Part shown: positions 1 through 10,889 of the stretch, piece after piece
Layout of the letters: every line of letters begins with the position of its first letter
How positions within the stretch are numbered: position 1 is the first letter of the stretch
Source: Vicia villosa
Taxonomy: Eukaryota; Streptophyta; Magnoliopsida; Fabales; Fabaceae
Direction of reading: 5' to 3'
NCBI RefSeq assembly: GCF_029867415.1
Contig: NC_081186.1
Coordinates: 12,532,930-12,596,929, forward strand
DNA length: 64,000 nt
Position numbers and translations under genes: made by a program
Notes under the pieces: generated by a model
The model's database searches: none
What the model saw: only the letters and a program-made list of their open reading frames with translations
Told to the model about the DNA's origin: nothing

Positions 1-121
1 TGTAAAATCCCTTTACCCTTAATTGCGGGTTTTATAGGAGCAGTCTAAAAATAAAATGTAAAACATAATTAATAAACGGTTTAGAATTGACATTCGAAAA
101 CTAAATGATTCATAATCGTTT

Positions 122-1828
122 TCAATTTACCTCATCACTAATGGTAATGAGCTCCGAGGGCCATGCAACAAACGATCCTATTGCATCTCGCAGCAATGTC
201 GTCTCTGAGACCATGTCAGGTACCGGTAGAATCGCATCACGATCTAATACAACATCCACCGATACTTTCAGGTGTCCATCCGGGAGCGGTCTGTGGTGAA
301 GTAAATCTCCCGAAGTGTTGTGCACTTTTCCCTTGCCAACTAGTCGATAATTCGGTTCCGATAAGTATAGTTGGCAAGATGAAATGCCCTAAACCAAAAG
401 TAAATATAAAGTCATTATCATTAATAAAATAGAACAGTTTGTAAGGAAAAAAAGTTATAATTACCTTGGGAAATTTCTTTTGATAGTTGATACTAGCCTT
501 ATCACTAGTTTCTCTCACCGATGAAGTGTTGCACTTTTCTCTCATATACATATCTTTATCTCTTTGCAATTCAGAGACCTGTGCTTGCAATTCCTGCAAC
601 TTTTGCAACACTTCTTCATTGGTAAGATTTGATCTTCTCCTAGAACTCTTATAAAAAGAGGTTGGAGTCACACCATGACCCTTACCCCTCACCCGACCGG
701 GATACTCGGGAGCATCTAGTACTCTACTAAGTACGCTCTCCTCACCGGTGGATGCCGATTGCGACAAGGTCTCCTGTAATTCATTTACATTTAAATAATT
801 ATTAGTGGAGATAAAAAGTCATTTATATATTAAAAAACATTTGATTTAATTAAAGACACAGTATTATACTTACACATTCAGTATAAACTATCTGAACATC
901 GGGATCGACAGCGTGATTCTTGCCCACACGAGCTTCCTTCCACAACACATGTACAGGAAGTGAAGCTTCCTCACTTTTAGTCTCCTCCAACTATGCATTG
1001 ACACAAACGATAAAATCGTCAATTAAAACATGCACATGTAGACAATTAATTAAATCGAATTTCTATTTACTTACAATTGTATCCTCTAAGCGTGCATATC
1101 CCAAACGCCCTTTTTTGTATGGATACGCGGGTTTGGATGCTCTCTCCCTATTCGTGGCACTCTTTTTCTGAAAAGCTTCATCTCTTTGCTTTACAAACTC
1201 AGCCCAATCTGCTTCATCAATGAAGGTCGCATACTTTGTTGGCCGTCCCGGTGCATCTTCAAGAAATTTTCCATCTTTATCCTTAAGATAGGTGTTTGTC
1301 AAAAAACTTTTCCACCCTCTATATCTCTTGCCGGCCAAACTAAGTATGTAGCTTTTACGTTCATCTGGTATCTCAAAAGTCCTCTGCAAAAAAACGTACG
1401 CATAGTGTGTTAGTATAAATAATTTAAACAATTTATCGTCAAGATAATAACAACAATTAACCATATATGATATATACCTGAAGCTCTTCCCAAATCGCTT
1501 GTTTTTTCTCCTCCAATTCTAAATTTTTCGTTTTCGATTTCCAGGTAGCTATGGAGACCGGAATATGCATACGGACAAGTGTACCAATATAACTTGTCAA
1601 CTTTGCAGAATTAGGACCAATTGGTTGTTTATCAGAATTCCATTCCAATCGGTATACTAATCCTTGGTCTCTATGTCGTATGATTCCCCTCATAATAGTG
1701 ATGCCTCGTGCAACCTCTTTTGCTTCAGTATCAGGTGGAGCATTTGTATCCGAAGCAACTCTTTCTTGTGAGTTTTCTTGTAAGTTTTCAGGTGGGTTTT
1801 CAGGTGGAGCATCTCTATCTGAAGCCAT
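122..1828 (-). CDS. TnpA-like protein of the CACTA element (Ptta/En/Spm family), five exons
   Basis: I read five exons on the minus strand: 1478-1828, 1075-1383, 874-990, 465-773 and 122-388. All introns have GT-AG ends and phase 0, giving 450 codons without a stop. Start is the ATG at 1828 (MASDRDAPPENPP). The N-terminal half resembles the plant En/Spm transposase domain (Transposase_24): RGIIRHRDQGLVYRLEWN, then QPIGPNSAKLTSYIGTLVR, then a RRTFEIPDE-like segment. Exon 4 has a leucine-rich coiled coil (LQELQAQVSELQRDKD). The last exon matches the usual C-terminal part (CQLYLSEPNYRLVGKG, then SVDVVLD and RDAIGSFVAWP). In En/Spm elements this second gene encodes the protein that binds subterminal repeats; that role is inferred from family. 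It lies about 460 bp downstream of the TNP2-type gene in the same direction. Confidence 0.8.
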
Positions 1829-2285
1829 TGAACCTGTATCAAACAAACTAAAGCACATTAGTACACTATTAATAAGCTAACAATCTATACAAGTCAAATG
1901 GAAGTCAAACCATGCATGTACAAGTAAATCGGAAACGAAATCGGTACAAATCAAAATAAGCGTAAAAAAAGAAAGTTATCGGAATTGAACGAAATTTACA
2001 TGGCTATGGTAAAACGTCGCCACGGACTCAAAAACAAAGTCGGTTTTCCGAAATTCAGACCCTAAGCCCGACTTTTGATTACGGGCAGAAGCAAAACCGA
2101 TAAAAAAATAGTCCCGAAATGTAAAGATAAGTGCATGAGCAGCTCCGGAATCGTCAAAATAGTATAGTTACATGTAAAGAAGTCAACAAGCGGATACATG
2201 GTTCAAAAGTTATGTACAAAACGAGAATATGCACCAAATTGAATAAAACAAATTAGTCGGACTATGTATACTATTACCTTTATCA

Positions 2286-5200
2286 CTAACGTCTCTTTCT
2301 TTTCTTGGTAGGTTTGTGTACTACGCGTCTCTTAACAATGCGGACGGTTGGATTGATCCAAATACCCTCATTATGATCATTTCTAATACAAGATTCATTC
2401 TCATTTTGATCGTTTCTTGTACAAGATTCAATGCCAACACCAATATCACCTTGATCTTCAATTTTTTCATCAACTATTTTGTTAGATAAAAGCACTATAG
2501 ACCATTTCGTACTTGTCGGATCATTGACATAGAACACTTGTTTAGCTTGAGAGGCTAGAATGAAAGGCTCATCTTTGTACCCTACCCTATTGAGATCCAC
2601 TTGCAAAAATCCTGACTTATCCATTCGTACGCCACTATTATTTTCAACCCACTTGCAACCAAATACAGGAATCTGAAACTTCGCGTAATCAAACACCAAA
2701 ATGCGCTCGATAACCCCAAAATATGACAAATTTGCAAATTTCGGATTTAAGTCATTCGCACTTGATATGTGCATAGCTTCAGCTACCAAGGTAACACCAC
2801 TATTTTGCATAGTACTTTTATCATCCTGTTCTTTGGTATAAAATGTGTATCCATTAATTGCGTATGCGCTATAAGAAAGTACAATTACAGATGGACCATA
2901 GGCTAAACATCTCAACCTTTCTGTTACTGAAGCAGGATCTGAACGATACTTTGAATAAATATGATCTCTAAACCACGGTATGAAACTTCGATTGTGCTCT
3001 CGTACTATCCAGTTCTCATTTCTATTTGGATTTAAATCTCGGAGAACAACTTTGTGCATTTCAACAAATGGCTCAACCTCAATCTCATTGTGCAGAACAT
3101 ACAAGTGCACTTGATCCCGTTCGACCATTGATACTGTCACAACTTTATTTCCAATTAGCCTTTTTCCTTCTTTTTTTTCGACAATATGAGATTTGGGGAG
3201 TCCAATTGATTGAACATTTGACAGATATTCAGTACAAAACTCAACCGCTTCTTCAGCAACGTATCGCTCGGCAATACAACCCTCCGGTCGACTTCTGTTT
3301 TTCACGTACCCTTTTAATATTTTCATATAACGTTCAGCAGGGTACATCCATCTCATATAAGCTGGTCCGCACAGTTGTGTCTCTTTCACAAGATGAACGA
3401 CTAGATGAACCATTATGTCAAAAAACGAGGGAGGAAAATACATTTCAAGATCACATAAAGTAACAACTATCTCATTTTGCAATGTTGGTAAGATCGCGGG
3501 ATCGACCACCTTACTGCAAATAGACCTGAAGAAGAAACACAGCTTAGTTATTGCGCTTCTTACTTTTTCTGGCAGAATAGAACGTATACCTATTGGTAAA
3601 AAATGTTCCATTATAACATGGCAATCATGCGTCTTCAAACTCTTTAACTTGAGGTCTTTCATGGACACAAGTCTTCTAATATCTGAAGAGTAGCCTTCTG
3701 GAACTTTTACTTCACTGAGGAACTTACACAATGTTTTCTTCTCCTTTCTAGATAGAGTGTAAACAGCAGGTGGCAGATATGTTCGTCTTCCTTTCGTCAC
3801 GGGCCCCAATTCAGTTCTCATCCCCATGTTTACCATGTCATTCCTTATGTTAACGCCATCCTTAGACTTTCCTTGTATATTGAGTAGCGTACCTATAACG
3901 CTGTCAAATACATTTTTTTCAATATGCATAACATCCAGGAAATGTCTTACGTACAACGACTTCCAATATGGAAGTTCAAAGAAAATTGACTTCTTCTTCC
4001 ACCCACCCTTGACAATTGAATGTGCAAAAGGCTTGCCAAACTGAGTGCTCACATCTTTCACCTTTTCAAAAATTTGATCACCTGACAAAAAAGGCGGGGC
4101 TGTACGATGTTCGGCCTCTCCATTGAATGCTTTTCTCCACCCACGGTAGTGATGATTAGAATTTAAGAATCTACGATGGCCGAGAAAGACATTCTTCTGA
4201 CAAAGCGCCAATCGTGTCGTATCGGTTTCATCTTCACAAACAGGACACGCCTTTTGACCCTTGTTGCTGTACCCGGATAGATTTCCGTATGCTGGAAAAT
4301 CATTAATTGTTCCAAACAACATCGCCCTCAAGTTGAAACTTTCTTTCCTATACCCATCGTAAACCTCCACACCTCTCTCCCACAAAAACTTTAAATCTTC
4401 GATTAAGGGTGCCAAGTATACGTCTATGTCATTCCCTGGTTGTTTAGGCCCAGAAATTAGCATAGATAACATCATGTACTTACGCTTCATACATAGCCAC
4501 GGAGGTAAGTTATAAATCATAAGAATCACAGGCCATGTGCTATGCGAGATACTTTGAATACCATGCGGGTTCATTCCATCAGTAGACAATGACAACCGAA
4601 GGTTTCTTGCTTCTTTTCCAAATTCAGGATATTCAGTATCAACTTTACTCCATTGTGGTGAGTCTGCCGGATGTCGCAACTTTCCATCAATAATTCTTTC
4701 ATCTGCATGCCAAGTCAAGTGTCTTGAATCGGTCTCACTACGATACATGCGTCTAAATCTCGGAATTATAGGAAAATACCATAAGACTTTAGCAGGAGAC
4801 AACTTTTTCTTATATCGAGGGGCACCACATTTAGGACACTCATTCAACGCTGCATACTCGTTTCGAAACAAAACGCAATCGTTTGGACATGCGTGTATCT
4901 TATCATAGCTCATTCCAATAGAAGACAACATCTTTTTGGCTTCATACGTTCGATTGGGAAGAACATTATCCTCTGGTAGCATATCTTTCATAAGGGCTAA
5001 TAACTCTGTGAAACTTTTATCCGACCATCCATTGTCCGCCTTTAAGTTGTACAACTTTAACACCGCAGACAATCTTGTGAATTTTGAACAACCATCATAC
5101 AACGGTTTCTCTGCATCGCTTACCAACCTCTCAAACATTTTGGGACAATCCGCTAGATCTTCTTCCAGCGCTTCTGCAATCTCTTCGACTCGATCACAAT

Positions 5201-5501
5201 CGTATGTGTCTGTGCAATCGTCGTTTGAAGCATACTTCCTATTACACCTCGACCCAGCATTCCCGGTACTTTTCTCACCATGCATTGTCCAACATGTATA
5301 ACTTCTATCAATTCCAAACCGTAGTAAATGAGATCCCAACTGATTCCCGTCAACCTTACCCCCGGCATAACAGCAACCCAAGCAAGGACACGGCATTCGA
5401 AGCGGGTCTTTGGAGTTCGCAACCGCAAACTCAACAAATTCCCATACCCCTTTCTCGTACTCTTTCGACAATCGGTTTGAATTCATCCATGTCTTATCCA
5501 T
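2286..5501 (-). CDS. TNP2-type CACTA transposase (TnpD-like), intact 1071-aa frame
   Basis: A single uninterrupted frame of 1071 codons starts at the ATG at 5501 (MDKTWMNSNRLSKEYEKG). Residues about 5-75 form the transposase-associated domain, with CPCLGCC and a terminal YTCWTMHGE. Residues about 205-480 match Transposase_21: a CPxCG zinc-like motif near 222, LSLSTDGMNPHG near 303-314, WPVILMIYNLPPWLCMKRKY, then GPKQPGNDIDVYL near 351-363 and a CPVCEDE motif near 419. DVMHIEKNVFDSV near 523 opens the next conserved block. Residues about 660-780 match DUF4218 and about 890-990 match DUF4216. D308 and D358/D360 are candidate catalytic acidic residues by motif position. The length is normal for an apparently intact TNP2-type protein. 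The C terminus is basic (KRRVVHKPTKKRKRR), a possible nuclear signal. Confidence 0.92.
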   Translation of the reverse strand: MDKTWMNSNRLSKEYEKGVWEFVEFAVANSKDPLRMPCPCLGCCYAGGKVDGNQLGSHLLRFGIDRSYTCWTMHGEKSTGNAGSRCNRKYASNDDCTDTYDCDRVEEIAEALEEDLADCPKMFERLVSDAEKPLYDGCSKFTRLSAVLKLYNLKADNGWSDKSFTELLALMKDMLPEDNVLPNRTYEAKKMLSSIGMSYDKIHACPNDCVLFRNEYAALNECPKCGAPRYKKKLSPAKVLWYFPIIPRFRRMYRSETDSRHLTWHADERIIDGKLRHPADSPQWSKVDTEYPEFGKEARNLRLSLSTDGMNPHGIQSISHSTWPVILMIYNLPPWLCMKRKYMMLSMLISGPKQPGNDIDVYLAPLIEDLKFLWERGVEVYDGYRKESFNLRAMLFGTINDFPAYGNLSGYSNKGQKACPVCEDETDTTRLALCQKNVFLGHRRFLNSNHHYRGWRKAFNGEAEHRTAPPFLSGDQIFEKVKDVSTQFGKPFAHSIVKGGWKKKSIFFELPYWKSLYVRHFLDVMHIEKNVFDSVIGTLLNIQGKSKDGVNIRNDMVNMGMRTELGPVTKGRRTYLPPAVYTLSRKEKKTLCKFLSEVKVPEGYSSDIRRLVSMKDLKLKSLKTHDCHVIMEHFLPIGIRSILPEKVRSAITKLCFFFRSICSKVVDPAILPTLQNEIVVTLCDLEMYFPPSFFDIMVHLVVHLVKETQLCGPAYMRWMYPAERYMKILKGYVKNRSRPEGCIAERYVAEEAVEFCTEYLSNVQSIGLPKSHIVEKKEGKRLIGNKVVTVSMVERDQVHLYVLHNEIEVEPFVEMHKVVLRDLNPNRNENWIVREHNRSFIPWFRDHIYSKYRSDPASVTERLRCLAYGPSVIVLSYSAYAINGYTFYTKEQDDKSTMQNSGVTLVAEAMHISSANDLNPKFANLSYFGVIERILVFDYAKFQIPVFGCKWVENNSGVRMDKSGFLQVDLNRVGYKDEPFILASQAKQVFYVNDPTSTKWSIVLLSNKIVDEKIEDQGDIGVGIESCTRNDQNENESCIRNDHNEGIWINPTVRIVKRRVVHKPTKKRKRR

Positions 5502-7770
5502 GTCTTAATTAAGCTAAACAACAACGGTCAAACTTCCACTCTTCACAAGTAACCCCTATGGCGAATTCAATTCACAAAGTTAGTAAGTACCTCCTATATT
5601 AACTCTCTAAACACATAAAACTAATGTGTTTCTGTCAAAACGCAAAGTATAAACGGAATGAATCCGAAGCAATAAAACGTAACATATATAATCACACAAT
5701 TTCAGACAAATTCATCATAATACCAGTAATTTGAGAAAGAAATTTACCTCGGATGTTACCGAACTCAAGAAAACGCCAAACGTCGAACTAGGCTGGGAAA
5801 CGATCAAACTTTCACTATACACAAGTTACCCCTATAGCAAATTCACAAAGTTAGTAACCACCAAGACAAAATCGATTGAACAAAGGAAATCAACAATAGT
5901 TTGATGTGTGTACATACTCCTAAATATGTAGTACCAGAGTCAATGATACGAGCTCCAAAGAGATCCAAAGTTATCAATCCAGTCAGACCTATACAAGAAA
6001 TTCAATTCAATGTATGATTATAATAAGAATGGGTGAATAGCTCATGATGCAGTTAATTAAATACACCACTACTAACACTACTAACACAAGACACACGATG
6101 CAGTTAATTAAATACACCACTACTAACACGAAGCTATAAAACTTTTTGCTCAAAAGCAAACCTTATGAATCATCCTTGTCTATATACATTAACTCACTCT
6201 TGTTTCATTCTTTACCTTCTCTCTTCCTCATTAATTCAACTCTCATAAGTTTATATATATGCATAATACTGTTTGGTGCAGTACTGTCCATCTCAAACTT
6301 CCAGATATGTATTCATCAAATAGTTCCCTCAATGGAAATAACCTAACATTTTCCTCTAATTCAAGAAATACTCAAGTAAAAAACTCTTGTAGCTGCTGCC
6401 ATCAGATGGGATTTTCATAAAATTTCTTTCATTGTTAATAATAATAAATATGATAGTTATATCACTCAAAGCCCTTGCGCAGTTTCCCAACATCATTTGG
6501 ACTTAACAAGCAAAATGTTTGCTTGACAAAATTCATACTTATCAACTGATCAAATGCAAAGTATAAGACTCACTACAGATCAAAGACGCTGAAGAATTTA
6601 AATCTTAACAAGCTCTTAAATTCATTTCTACAAAGAAACTTATATTGTACAAGCTTGACCCAAAAGAAACAGTTAGAAACTGCGCTATTTCTTAGAAACT
6701 TCGTAGTAACTACCTTTTCACTAAATTGAGAAATATTGTAGGATAACTTCATGTGAATTCTAATGAATGAAAAACTGTCTGTAATGTGAGTTTTATGGCA
6801 TATGGAGGGAATGGTATGATTTTAGTGCTGGTCTCTGTTTCATGAGATGTTTCATTTTTAATTATGTTCATACTGATACTATTATATATTCATTTTTATA
6901 TCATTTAATTTATATTCAGTTTTATGCCCAAATATATGATGGGCATCGGTTATGCCACTAGCTAGTTATATACCTTTACACGTATGTATATACCGACATG
7001 CCTCAAAATCCACTACATATATCATCATTGGTAGAGAAATATTGCACCTCCTCCACTATCTTATACAACAGTCAAGAAACTTTACTCACAATTTCAATTC
7101 TACTAAGATAACAAGAGACTCACAATTTCAATTGTACTAAGATAAGAAGAGGCTAAGGACATAAATGGAGACCACAAATTAAGAATAAGAGCCTCTCTAT
7201 GGAACAGAACTCAAAAGATAAGAAGAGGTTAAATTTATATTTTGTGAAAACCATACAAGCAGACCCCAAACAATCCAACAGCCACCATTTCACAGTTCAA
7301 CAGAACTCAAAACCCTATCACTTAGAAGTTTCTGGAACAAACCCTATCACCTAAAATCACACGTTTCTGGAACTAGGCAATTGCTAACAGAAATATTATG
7401 TATATATATATATATATCAAAGGCCTTAAGAAAAGAGCATTCCATCAAATTCAGAATCACAAGGATACATTGATACATCTAGGGTTTTGTTAAAAGCTAT
7501 GAGAAGTGTGATACCTGGGTGGCGCAAAGCAAGTTGCTACCAGAGGAGAAGAGACGGAGACGAAACGATGGTGGTGGACGGAGGAGAAGAAGTTCGCGCG
7601 ATGGTGGTGGACGGAGGACCGATAAGGTTGACGGAGGACCGATAAGGTTGACGGAGGACCGACGACGGTGAGGGGTGGGGTTTCTGGTTCGCGTGCAGAG
7701 AGAAAAAGAAAGAGAGAAAGTGAGAAACAGTAGAAGCGTGTTTTTGGTTTTAATTTTAGTAATAAGGCTA
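5502..7770. other. CACTA leader region between transposase start and subterminal repeats; short tandem repeats
   Basis: I see no coding signal here. It contains a 51-bp-spaced direct repeat beginning GATGCAGTTAATTAAATACA (6046 and 6097), a short (TA)n run near 7399-7416, and a 20-bp tandem repeat (ACGGAGGACCGATAAGGTTG) in about 2.6 copies at 7611-7663. It probably holds the promoter and 5' leader, perhaps with an intron, of the transposase gene on the minus strand, by position only. Confidence 0.45.
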
Positions 7771-8110
7771 CTAAAGCGCTTCTGGAAAGCGCTCTCATAG
7801 CCTGGGCTATACCAGCGCTTTTGACAAAAAGCGCTCTCATTAAACACCCCTACCAGAGCGCTTTTGAAAAGCGCTTTCGTTCCCCCCACGTTCCCCCCAC
7901 CTACCAGAGCGCTTTTGTAAAGCGCTTTCGTACCCCCCCCCTACCAGAGCGCTTTTGAAAAGCGCTCTCATAACCCCCCCCTACCAGAGCGCTTCTTAAA
8001 AGCGCTTTCATACCCCCCCACTATTAGAGCGCTTTTTTAGCGTGTTTTTTAATTTTGTCTTTAGCGAAGCCTATGCCAGCGCTTTTCCTAAAAGCGCTTT
8101 CGTAGGGGTG
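7771..8110. repeat. Subterminal palindromic repeats of the CACTA element
   Basis: About seven copies of a roughly 20-bp unit occur here, with consensus AGAGCGCTTTTGAAAAGCGC. Each unit is itself an inverted repeat (AGCGCTTTT paired with AAAAGCGCT), and most are separated by C-rich spacers with CCCCCCCTACC. Clusters of short repeats just inside the ends are diagnostic of CACTA elements and serve as binding sites for the TnpA-type protein. That function is inferred from the family. Confidence 0.85.
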
Positions 8111-8119
8111 CTGCTAAAA

Positions 8120-8140
8120 GCCAAATTTGGCGTAGTGTAT
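8120..8140 (-). repeat. CACTA terminal inverted repeat and TAT target duplication
   Basis: Read on the minus strand from 8137 inward, the end is CACTACGCCAAATTTGGC, which contains the palindrome GCCAAATTTGGC. The adjacent bases TAT (8138-8140) are the presumed 3-bp target duplication. Directly outside, the copia gag frame resumes (KPLYDQFKYGH on the minus strand). Confidence 0.88.
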
Positions 8141-9727
8141 CACGGTAGTGGCCATACTTGAACTGATCATACAATGGCTTGTATGTGATTTTCATATCAT
8201 CTACAGGTTCAAGTTTGTATGGGGTATCACCCTCATAACCAATGCCAACTCTCTTGTTTCCAGAAATAGCATAAATCATAGAAGCAAGATGACTTCTGCC
8301 AATACTTCTAGATAAGAACTTTCTAAAGCTCAAGTCATATTCTTTTAGAATATGATTCAGACTAGGAATGGACTTTTCTGAGTCAGAAGGAGATCCAATA
8401 TCTTTGGATAATTTTAAAACTTTTTCCTTTAGTTCAGAATTTTCCACTTCCAGCTTCTTAGTTTCAGAATCAAATAGCTTTTTCAGCTTTTTGTATTTGA
8501 TACTAAGATGAGCCTTGAGTTCCATAAGTTCTGTTAAACTGGAAACTAACTCTTCTCTAGATAGTTCAGAAAATACTTCTTCAGAATCTGATTCTGATGT
8601 AGACTCTGATCCATCATCAACTATGGCCATCAGTGCAATGTTTGCCTGCTCGCCTTCAGAGTCTGATTTTGATGAATCTGAATCATCCCAAGTTGCCATA
8701 AGACCCTTCTTCTTATGAAACTTCTTCTTGGGCTTCTCCTTCTGAAGCTTTGAACACTCACTTTTGTAGTGACCTGGCTCATTGCACTCAAAGCAAGTGA
8801 CATTCTTCTTGTCATATCTTCTGCTTCCAGAAGATTCTCCTTTTTCAAGCTTCTTAGAACTTGTGAAGTTCTTGATCTTCCTATGCTTTCTTTTCCAGAG
8901 TTGGTTTACCCTTCTGGAGATCATGGACAGTTCATCTTCTTCTTCTAATTCTGATTCTTTAGAATCTTCTTCTTCAGCCTGAAAAGCGTTAGTGCATTTT
9001 TTATAATTAGATTTTAATGCAATAGACTTACCTTTCTTCCGAGGTTCATTAGCATCCAGCTCTATTTCATGACTCCTCAGGGCGCTGACCAACTATTCCA
9101 AAGAGACTTCATTCAGATCCGTTGCTATCTTGAATGCAGTCACCATTGGGCCCCATCTTCAGGGCAAGCTTCTGATGATCTTCTTGACATGATCAGCTGT
9201 AGTATATCCCTTGTCAAGAACTCTTAATCCAGCAGTTAGAGTTTGAAATCTTGAGAACATTTTCTCAATGTTTTCATCATCCTCCATCTTGAAGGCTTCA
9301 TATTTCTGGATCAAGGCAAGAGCTTTAGTCTCCTTGGCTTGGGCATTTCCCTCATGAGTCATTTTCAATGATTCATATAATCATGGGCAGTTTCCCTGTT
9401 AGATATCTTCTCATATTCAGCGTGAGAGATAGCATTCAGTAAAACCGTCCTTGACTTGTGATGATTTTTTAATTGCTTCTTTTGATCATCACTCATTTCT
9501 TGTCTTGTCAGCTTTACACCACTAGCTTTCACTGGATGTTTGTAACCATCCACCAAAAGGTCCCATAAGTCACCATCTAATCCAAGAAAGTAACTTTCAA
9601 GTTTATCTTTCCAATATTCAAAGTCTTCACCATCGAATACTGGTGGTCTAGTATAACCATTTTTACCATTTCCATTGTATTGCTCAGCAGAGCCAGATGT
9701 AGATGTAGGTGGTGGAGTTTCAACCAT
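8138..9727 (-). pseudogene. Copia-type gag with CCHC zinc knuckle, defective, cut by the CACTA element
   Basis: On the minus strand from the ATG at 9727 the frame reads MVETPPPTSTSGS, then FDGEDFEYWKDKLESYF and LWDLLVDGYK, typical of the copia gag (UBN2) domain. It continues through KALALIQKYEAFKMEDDENI, LRVLDKGYTTADHVKKI and SHEIELDANEP, to a complete zinc knuckle CFECNEPGHYKSEC near 8760-8800. A Ser/Asp/Glu-rich stretch and a short coiled coil follow. At least three stops break the frame: after DYMNH near 9366, at LP*RWGP near 9158 and at LE*LVSALR near 9093. At 8138 the frame runs into the CACTA end. The rest of gag-pol must lie beyond the left edge of the window. Confidence 0.88.
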
Positions 9728-9797
9728 CTTGACTTAGCGTTTTTCTCTTCCTGAATCTTTTCTAAACACGGTTAAGTGCTGGCACCTTAGAACCGGC

Positions 9798-9809
9798 GCT
9801 CTGATGCCA
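9798..9809 (-). promoter_or_regulatory. Primer-binding site of the copia element
   Basis: Minus-strand TGGCATCAGAGC differs by one base from the standard initiator-methionine tRNA primer site TGGTATCAGAGC. It lies two bases inside the LTR edge at 9812 and upstream of the gag start at 9727. This fixes this LTR as the 5' LTR of the minus-strand copia element. Confidence 0.85.
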
Positions 9810-9811
9810 AT

Positions 9812-10889
9812 TGAAGGATAGAAAAACACTTAGAAAGGAGGGTTTGAATAAGTGTGACTTTAAAAACTCTTAAGATAAAAACAATTGCACAATGATTTTT
9901 ATCATGGTTCGTTGTTAACGAAACTACTCCAGTCCACCCCCTTAGAGTGATTTACCTCACCTGAGGATTTAATCCACTAATCAACCTTGATTACGATGGT
10001 TTTCCATTTAGATACCTTCTAAGTCTTCTAAAGTATTCTGATCACACCTTGGTCACTCTAGGAACCTTTTACAAATGAATGTAAAACAAATTCTTACAAG
10101 AGTATTAAAATGCTTCTTAATAACCTATAATCACAACTGTGATATTTCTCTTAAGTTCTAAGCTTAAAATCTCACTAAGATATTACAATGAAGTGAGGTT
10201 GAAGATGAAGTTTGATAGCTCTTTAATTCAGCAGCGTTCCAGCAAGATTAAAAAGTTGTTAGTGAATTCGTAACCTTGCTTCTGATCAGAACTTCACTAT
10301 TTATAGGCGTTTTGAGAAGATGACCGTTGGGAGCATTTAATGCTTTGCGTGATCCGTACAGCATTGCATTTAATGTTTCACTCTTTTGTCAACTACCTCG
10401 AGCCTTGCTTTTCCTGCTTTTACTGACTTTGCCTTTAATAGCTACTAACGTTCCTTTTTCCAGTCAGCGTAGCCTGCCATCTTGTACCTGCTTCTGATCT
10501 GATGTTCGTAGATACAACGTTTGAATTAATCAGAGTCAAACATCTTGGTGCAGAGCATCTTCTTGTCTTCTGACTTTGAAGTGCTTCTAGCATGATACCA
10601 TAAGAACTTCAGTGCTTCTACTTCTGATCTCAAGTTCTTCTGATGCTTCAATAAACCATGTTCTGATTCTGCTGGACCATCTTCTGATGTCTTGCGAGAG
10701 CATGTTGTGATGTTGCATACTACACCTTCTGAGTCAGTGCTTCTTGCGCTGATTTTGTGCATACTCTTTATATATTTCCTGAAATGGAAATTGCATAGAA
10801 TTAGAGTACCACATTGTCTTAAGCAAAATTCATATACATTGTTATCATCAAAACTAAGAATATCGATCAGAACAATTCTTATTCTAACA
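9812..10889 (-). mobile_element. Copia LTR, 1078 bp, shared between two internal regions
   Basis: On the plus strand the LTR runs from TGAAGGATAG to TTCTAACA; on the minus strand it is TGTTAGAA...TCCTTCA. The left side adjoins a primer site and gag. The right side (10890-10898) reads ATCTCCCCC, the complement of a GGGGGAGAT polypurine tract. One LTR therefore serves as 5' LTR for the element on its left and 3' LTR for internal DNA on its right. The LTR at 53890-54827 has related structure and similar ends. Confidence 0.8.

Larger units (their letters stand above)
1..8137 (-). mobile_element. CACTA (En/Spm) DNA transposon, right-hand part; left end lies outside the window
   Basis: The element is defined by two minus-strand genes of the En/Spm type, by a block of palindromic subterminal repeats (7771-8110), and by a terminal CACTACGCCAAA inverted repeat read inward on the minus strand from 8137. 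The next three bases are TAT (8138-8140), the expected 3-bp target duplication; its partner would lie left of the window. The flanking DNA is a copia gag gene that is interrupted exactly here, so this is a true transposon edge. Both genes have uninterrupted reading frames. The order from the right end is terminal repeat, subterminal repeats, long leader, TNP2-type transposase, TnpA-like gene. Confidence 0.9.

Noticed and set aside
3026..5512. Plus-strand frames of 70-145 codons opposite the CACTA transposase
   Set aside because: They are antisense shadows of the intact TNP2-type gene.
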